Below are positions 36,516 through 39,673 of a stretch of 39,673 nt of DNA, piece by piece; positions within the stretch are counted from its first letter, which is position 1, and each line of letters opens with the position of its first letter. Position numbers and translations under genes: made by a program. The notes under the pieces are model-generated. The model did not search any database. It had not been told where the DNA came from and saw only the letters and a list, made by a program, of their open reading frames with translations. Source of the DNA: Streptomyces coelicoflavus (lineage in GTDB: Bacteria; Actinomycetota; Actinomycetes; Streptomycetales; Streptomycetaceae); NCBI RefSeq assembly GCF_003112555.1, contig NZ_BEWB01000001.1, forward strand, positions 1 through 39,673, written 5' to 3'.

Positions 36516-37877
36516 ATGAAAGCCCGTGGCGGACGCTGGATCGAGCACTGGGATCCCGAGGACGAGACCTTCTGGCGGGAGACGGGGGAGCGGACCGCCC
36601 GGCGGAACCTGTTCTTTTCCGTCCTCTCCGAGCACATCGGGTTCTCCGTGTGGACGATGTGGTCCGTGCTGGTGCTCTTCATGGGCCCCGAGTACGGGCT
36701 GACACCGGCCGACAAGTTCCTGCTGACGTCCGTGGTGACGCTCGTCGGGGCCGTGGTGCGGGTGCCGTACACCTTCGCCGTCGCCGTCTTCGGCGGGCGG
36801 AACTGGACGATCGTCTCCGCCGGGCTGCTGCTCGTGCCGACCGTCGCGGCCTTCGCCGTCATGGAACCGGGGACGTCCTTCTCGACCTTCCTGCTGGCCG
36901 GACTCCTCGCCGGCATCGGCGGCGGCAACTTCGCCTCCTCCATGACCAACATCAACGCGTTCTTCCCGCTGAGGAGGAAGGGCTGGGCGCTCGGGCTCAA
37001 CGCCGGGGGAGGCAACATCGGAGTACCGGTCATCCAGCTGGCGGCGCTCGCGATCATCGGGGCGGGCGGCGGGCCCCGGGTCCTGCTCGGCATCTACGTC
37101 CCGCTGGTCCTGGTGGCCGCGGTGCTCGCCGCGTGCTTCATGGACAACCTCACCTCCGTGCGGAACGACACCGGGGCCGCCAAGGACGCCGCGCGGGACG
37201 CTCACACCTGGATCATGTCGGTGCTGTACATCGGCACCTTCGGCTCGTTCATCGGCTACAGCTTCGCCTTCGGGCAGGTGTTGCAGAGCCAGTTCGGACG
37301 GAGCCCGCTCCAGGCGGCGTACCTGACCTTCATCGGGCCGCTGCTGGGCTCGCTGGTCCGTCCGCTGGGCGGCAGGCTCGCCGACCGGTACGGCGGTGCG
37401 CGGATCACCCTGTGGAACTTCGTCGCCATGGCCGCCGCCACCGCCGTACTCGTCACGGCCAGCGCGTCGGGGTCGCTCGCGCTGTTCGTGGCCGTGTTCG
37501 TGGTGCTGTTCGTGCTCAGCGGCCTTGGCAACGGGTCGGCGTTCAAGATGATCCCCGGGATCTTCCGGAACAAGGCGCTGGGCAAGGGGCTGGAGGGGGA
37601 GGCGGCGGTGGCGTACGGGCGGCGGCTCTCCGGGGCCTCCATGGGGCTGATCGGCGCGGTGGGCGCGCTCGGCGGCGTCGCCGTCAACCTCGCCTTCCGG
37701 CAGTCCTTCCTCTCCTCCGGCTCGGGCACCGGCGCGTTCGTCGCCTTCCTCGCCTTCTACGCCGTGTGCCTCGCCGTCACGTGGGCGGTGTACCTTCGCC
37801 GTCCGGTCGTACGGACGCCGGACGGCACCGCGGGCCCGGAACGGGTGAGGGCCGGGCTCAGCCGGGCCGAGGTGTGA
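36516..37877 (+). CDS. narK: NarK-type nitrate/nitrite transporter
   Basis: A 453-aa MFS transporter of the nitrate/nitrite porter family. GGGNFASSMTNINAFFPLRR, then KGWALGLNAGGGNIGVPVIQ, is the nitrate signature; the second half has GNGSAFKMIPGIF. ATG 36516 has GGAGG about 6 nt upstream; an in-frame ATG at 36495 is less likely. It is followed by nnaR, the nitrate/nitrite assimilation regulator. From memory, the S. coelicolor pair is SCO2959-SCO2958, where the transporter is called a nitrate extrusion protein. Confidence 0.92.
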   Translation: MKARGGRWIEHWDPEDETFWRETGERTARRNLFFSVLSEHIGFSVWTMWSVLVLFMGPEYGLTPADKFLLTSVVTLVGAVVRVPYTFAVAVFGGRNWTIVSAGLLLVPTVAAFAVMEPGTSFSTFLLAGLLAGIGGGNFASSMTNINAFFPLRRKGWALGLNAGGGNIGVPVIQLAALAIIGAGGGPRVLLGIYVPLVLVAAVLAACFMDNLTSVRNDTGAAKDAARDAHTWIMSVLYIGTFGSFIGYSFAFGQVLQSQFGRSPLQAAYLTFIGPLLGSLVRPLGGRLADRYGGARITLWNFVAMAAATAVLVTASASGSLALFVAVFVVLFVLSGLGNGSAFKMIPGIFRNKALGKGLEGEAAVAYGRRLSGASMGLIGAVGALGGVAVNLAFRQSFLSSGSGTGAFVAFLAFYAVCLAVTWAVYLRRPVVRTPDGTAGPERVRAGLSRAEV

Positions 37878-37878
37878 C

Positions 37879-37905
37879 GTAACACTGGTGACATGAGGCG
37901 GAACC
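37879..37905. promoter_or_regulatory. GlnR-box-like sequence before nnaR
   Basis: GTAAC-N6-GACAT-N6-GAACC shows the 11-bp period of the GlnR consensus (GTnAC-N6-GAAAC repeated), with mismatches. nnaR is reported from memory as a GlnR-controlled gene. Weak match. Confidence 0.3.
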
Positions 37906-37986
37906 GAGCCCGTCACGCGGCGTTGGCAGGCTCGGTCGCCACGTGACTGTGCACGTGGGTGTGAACGGAACGGAGCGCGGCGAGCG

Positions 37987-39174
37987 ATGGACGACGTGGG
38001 CGACGTGGGGGACGTGGACGGCAAGGGTGAGGACGGGCGGCGGACCGGGCACGGCCCGCTGGCCGGGTTCACCGTGGGCGTGACCGCCGCCCGCCGGGCC
38101 GACGAACTGGGCGCGCTGCTCCAGCGGCGCGGAGCCGACGTGCTGCACGCGCCCGCGCTGCGGATCGTGCCGCTCGCCGACGACAGCGAGCTGATGGCCG
38201 CCACCAAGGACATCGTCGGCCGGGCACCGGACGTCGTCGTCGCCACCACCGCCATCGGGTTCCGGGGCTGGATCGAGGCCGCCGACGGCTGGGGGCTCGG
38301 CGACGCCCTGCTGGAGCGGCTGGGCACGGTGGAGCTGCTGGCGCGCGGGCCCAAGGTCAAGGGCGCGGTCCGGGCCGCGGGCCTGACGGAGCGCTGGTCA
38401 CCGGCGTCGGAGTCCATGGCAGAGGTCCTCGACCGGCTCCTGGAGGAGGGTGTGTCGGGCCGCCGGATCGCCGTACAGCTGCACGGTGAGCCGCTGCCGG
38501 GGTTCGTGGAGGCGCTGCGGGAGGGCGGCGCCGAGGTGCTGGGGGTGCCCGTGTACCGGTGGCTGCCGCCGGAGGACCTGGGCCCCGTGGACCGGCTGCT
38601 GGACGCCGCGGTGTCGCGGGGCGTGGACGCCGTGACGTTCACGAGCGCGCCCGCCGCGGTGTCCCTGCTGGGCCGGGCCGGGGAGCGGGGCATGCTGCCG
38701 GAGCTGCTCGCCGCGTTCGGCCACGACGTGCTGCCCGCCTGCGTCGGACCGGTCACCGCGGTGCCGCTCCAGGCGCACGGCGTCGACACGGTCCAGCCCG
38801 AGCGCTTCCGGCTCGGCCCCCTCGTCCAGCTGCTGTGCCAGGAGCTGCCGGCCCGCGCCCGTGCGCTGCCGGTCGCCGGGCACCGGCTGGAGATCCGCGG
38901 CCACGCGGTGCTTGTCGACGCGGAGCTCCGGGCCGTGCCGCCTGCCGGCATGTCCCTGCTGCGCGCCCTCGCCCGGCGGCCGGGCTGGGTCGTCCCCCGC
39001 GCGGAACTGCTGCGCGCCCTGCCGGGCACCGGCCGCGACGAACACGCCGTCGAGACGGCCATGGCCCGCCTGCGCACCTCCCTCGGCACCCCGAAGCTGA
39101 TCCAGACGGTCGTGAAACGCGGCTACCGCCTCGCCCTGGACCCGGCTACGGACGCCAAGTACACGGACGGATGA
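37987..39174 (+). CDS. nnaR: NnaR: uroporphyrinogen-III-synthase-like domain fused to a winged-helix DNA-binding domain
   Basis: A 395-aa regulator. Residues about 20-280 are a HemD-like domain (LAGFTVGVTAARRADELGAL, LQRRGADVLHAPALRIVPL, AVTFTSAPAAVSLL). Residues about 300-385 are an OmpR-type winged helix (HRLEIRGHAVLVDAELRAVP, GWVVPRAELLRALP, HAVETAMARLRTSLG, VVKRGYRLAL). In Streptomyces and mycobacteria this fusion, NnaR, activates nitrate/nitrite assimilation genes together with GlnR; it is not the housekeeping heme enzyme. Position next to narK supports this. Confidence 0.9.
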   Translation: MDDVGDVGDVDGKGEDGRRTGHGPLAGFTVGVTAARRADELGALLQRRGADVLHAPALRIVPLADDSELMAATKDIVGRAPDVVVATTAIGFRGWIEAADGWGLGDALLERLGTVELLARGPKVKGAVRAAGLTERWSPASESMAEVLDRLLEEGVSGRRIAVQLHGEPLPGFVEALREGGAEVLGVPVYRWLPPEDLGPVDRLLDAAVSRGVDAVTFTSAPAAVSLLGRAGERGMLPELLAAFGHDVLPACVGPVTAVPLQAHGVDTVQPERFRLGPLVQLLCQELPARARALPVAGHRLEIRGHAVLVDAELRAVPPAGMSLLRALARRPGWVVPRAELLRALPGTGRDEHAVETAMARLRTSLGTPKLIQTVVKRGYRLALDPATDAKYTDG

Positions 39175-39180
39175 CGCGGC

Positions 39181-39196
39181 GCGTGCCGGGGCACGC
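39181..39196 (+). terminator. short hairpin after nnaR
   Basis: GCGTGCCGGGGCACGC is palindromic and lies 6 bp after the nnaR stop. No T-tract. Confidence 0.4.
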
Positions 39197-39540
39197 GGTG
39201 TGATTCCCGCGGCATGCGGCGCCGGGGGACGGGCGGTGGGACGGCTGGTGCCGGGCCGGTGCTGCGGAGGTCGGTCCGCCGCGCCGTGGGCGCCGGACGC
39301 CCGGGGCCGGGCCGCAAGCGCGCGGCTCACGGCACCGTGCGGCGTTGCCGCGGTGCCGGCCCCGGGCGGTTCCCCGCTCGCGGCACCTTCTCCGCCCGCC
39401 GCGCGGCTCCGCACGCCGCGGCTCCGTACGCCGGGCCGCACGGAGCCGGTCGCTCACCGGCCGGCGTCCGGAGCCCCGGGCGAGCCGGTGAGTGGTCGTC
39501 CCGGGCGGCGCCCACGGCCAGCGAAGCTGCCCCCGGACCG
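39197..39540. other. non-coding stretch, nothing recognised
   Basis: Open frames here are Arg/Ala/Pro-rich shadows without ribosome sites or family resemblance. No tRNA, riboswitch or convincing promoter was seen. Confidence 0.5.
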
Positions 39541-39636
39541 GGACTGCGGGGCTGCGGGAGTGCCGGACTGCGAGAGTGCCGGAGTGCCGGAGTGCGGGGG
39601 TGCCGGAGTGCGGGGCTGTGGGGCTGCCGGTCTGCC
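39541..39636. repeat. tandem array of 12 degenerate octamers (GGRSTGCS)
   Basis: The segment divides without gaps into 12 units of 8 bp, such as GGACTGCG, GGAGTGCC and GGGCTGCC, sharing the pattern G-G-R-S-T-G-C-S with single changes. The array is flanked by imperfect 19-bp direct repeats (39518-39536 and 39648-39666, 17 of 19 identical). Confidence 0.85.
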
Positions 39637-39673
39637 GGGTCTCTCGCCCAGCGACGCTGCCCTCGGCCTCCGG

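Noticed and set aside
34464..39089. 1541-aa minus-strand open frame across five plus-strand genes
   Set aside because: High G+C leaves the antisense frame open; it is Arg/Ser/Pro-rich low complexity and covers padR, narK and nnaR, which are recognisable.

Overview
The window is chromosomal DNA of a Streptomyces species. It has very high G+C and GTG/ATG starts in overlapping operons. The tmRNA tag reads ANTKRDSSQQAFALAA, and the flanking genes form a conserved Streptomyces core block (ftsE-ftsX, an S41 protease, smpB, ssrA, a matAB-like pair, narK, nnaR). All calls come from reading the sequence and recalling protein families; no database search was run.

Left core (1-12378): the edge of an IS5-like transposase, a small zinc-ribbon membrane protein, ftsEX (cell division), a secreted PDZ/S41 protease, smpB and ssrA (ribosome rescue), a divergent MFS/LysR pair, and a three-gene envelope-polysaccharide operon (matA-like, matB-like deacetylase/glycosyltransferase fusion, membrane acyltransferase).

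Biosynthetic gene cluster (about 12388-34231, possibly to 35282): an aromatic type II polyketide cluster of pentangular / whiE spore-pigment ancestry. A leftward operon holds a methyltransferase, a ketoreductase, two ABM-fold proteins and a DUF6059-like protein. A divergent rightward operon holds a SchA/CurD protein, an SDR, an amidohydrolase fused to an ABM domain, and a UDP-HexNAc 6-dehydrogenase. An MMPL exporter with a palindromic operator and a two-component system follow. The main operon then runs: TcmI-type cyclase, cation/proton antiporter, FAD halogenase, ACP, aromatase-cupin fusion, KS-alpha, KS-beta, MFS exporter, PIG-L deacetylase, glycosyltransferase, flavin reductase. The inferred product is a reduced, hydroxylated, halogenated, probably O-methylated polycyclic aromatic carrying an N-acetylhexosaminuronic-type sugar that may be N-deacetylated. 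I do not recognise a known compound with this gene set.

Right core (34243-39673): a PadR regulator with a co-transcribed membrane protein, a Pro/Gln-rich membrane protein, the nitrate/nitrite transporter narK, and nnaR (HemD domain plus DNA-binding domain). The window ends in a non-coding stretch with twelve degenerate octamer repeats.

The most interesting signals are the aminouronate-glycoside gene trio, the amidohydrolase-ABM fusion that lacks a catalytic histidine, the aromatase-cupin fusion, an identical 12-bp promoter-like motif before two cluster genes, a perfect 15-bp inverted repeat over the TcmI cyclase start region, and a short coupled leader ORF before the histidine kinase.
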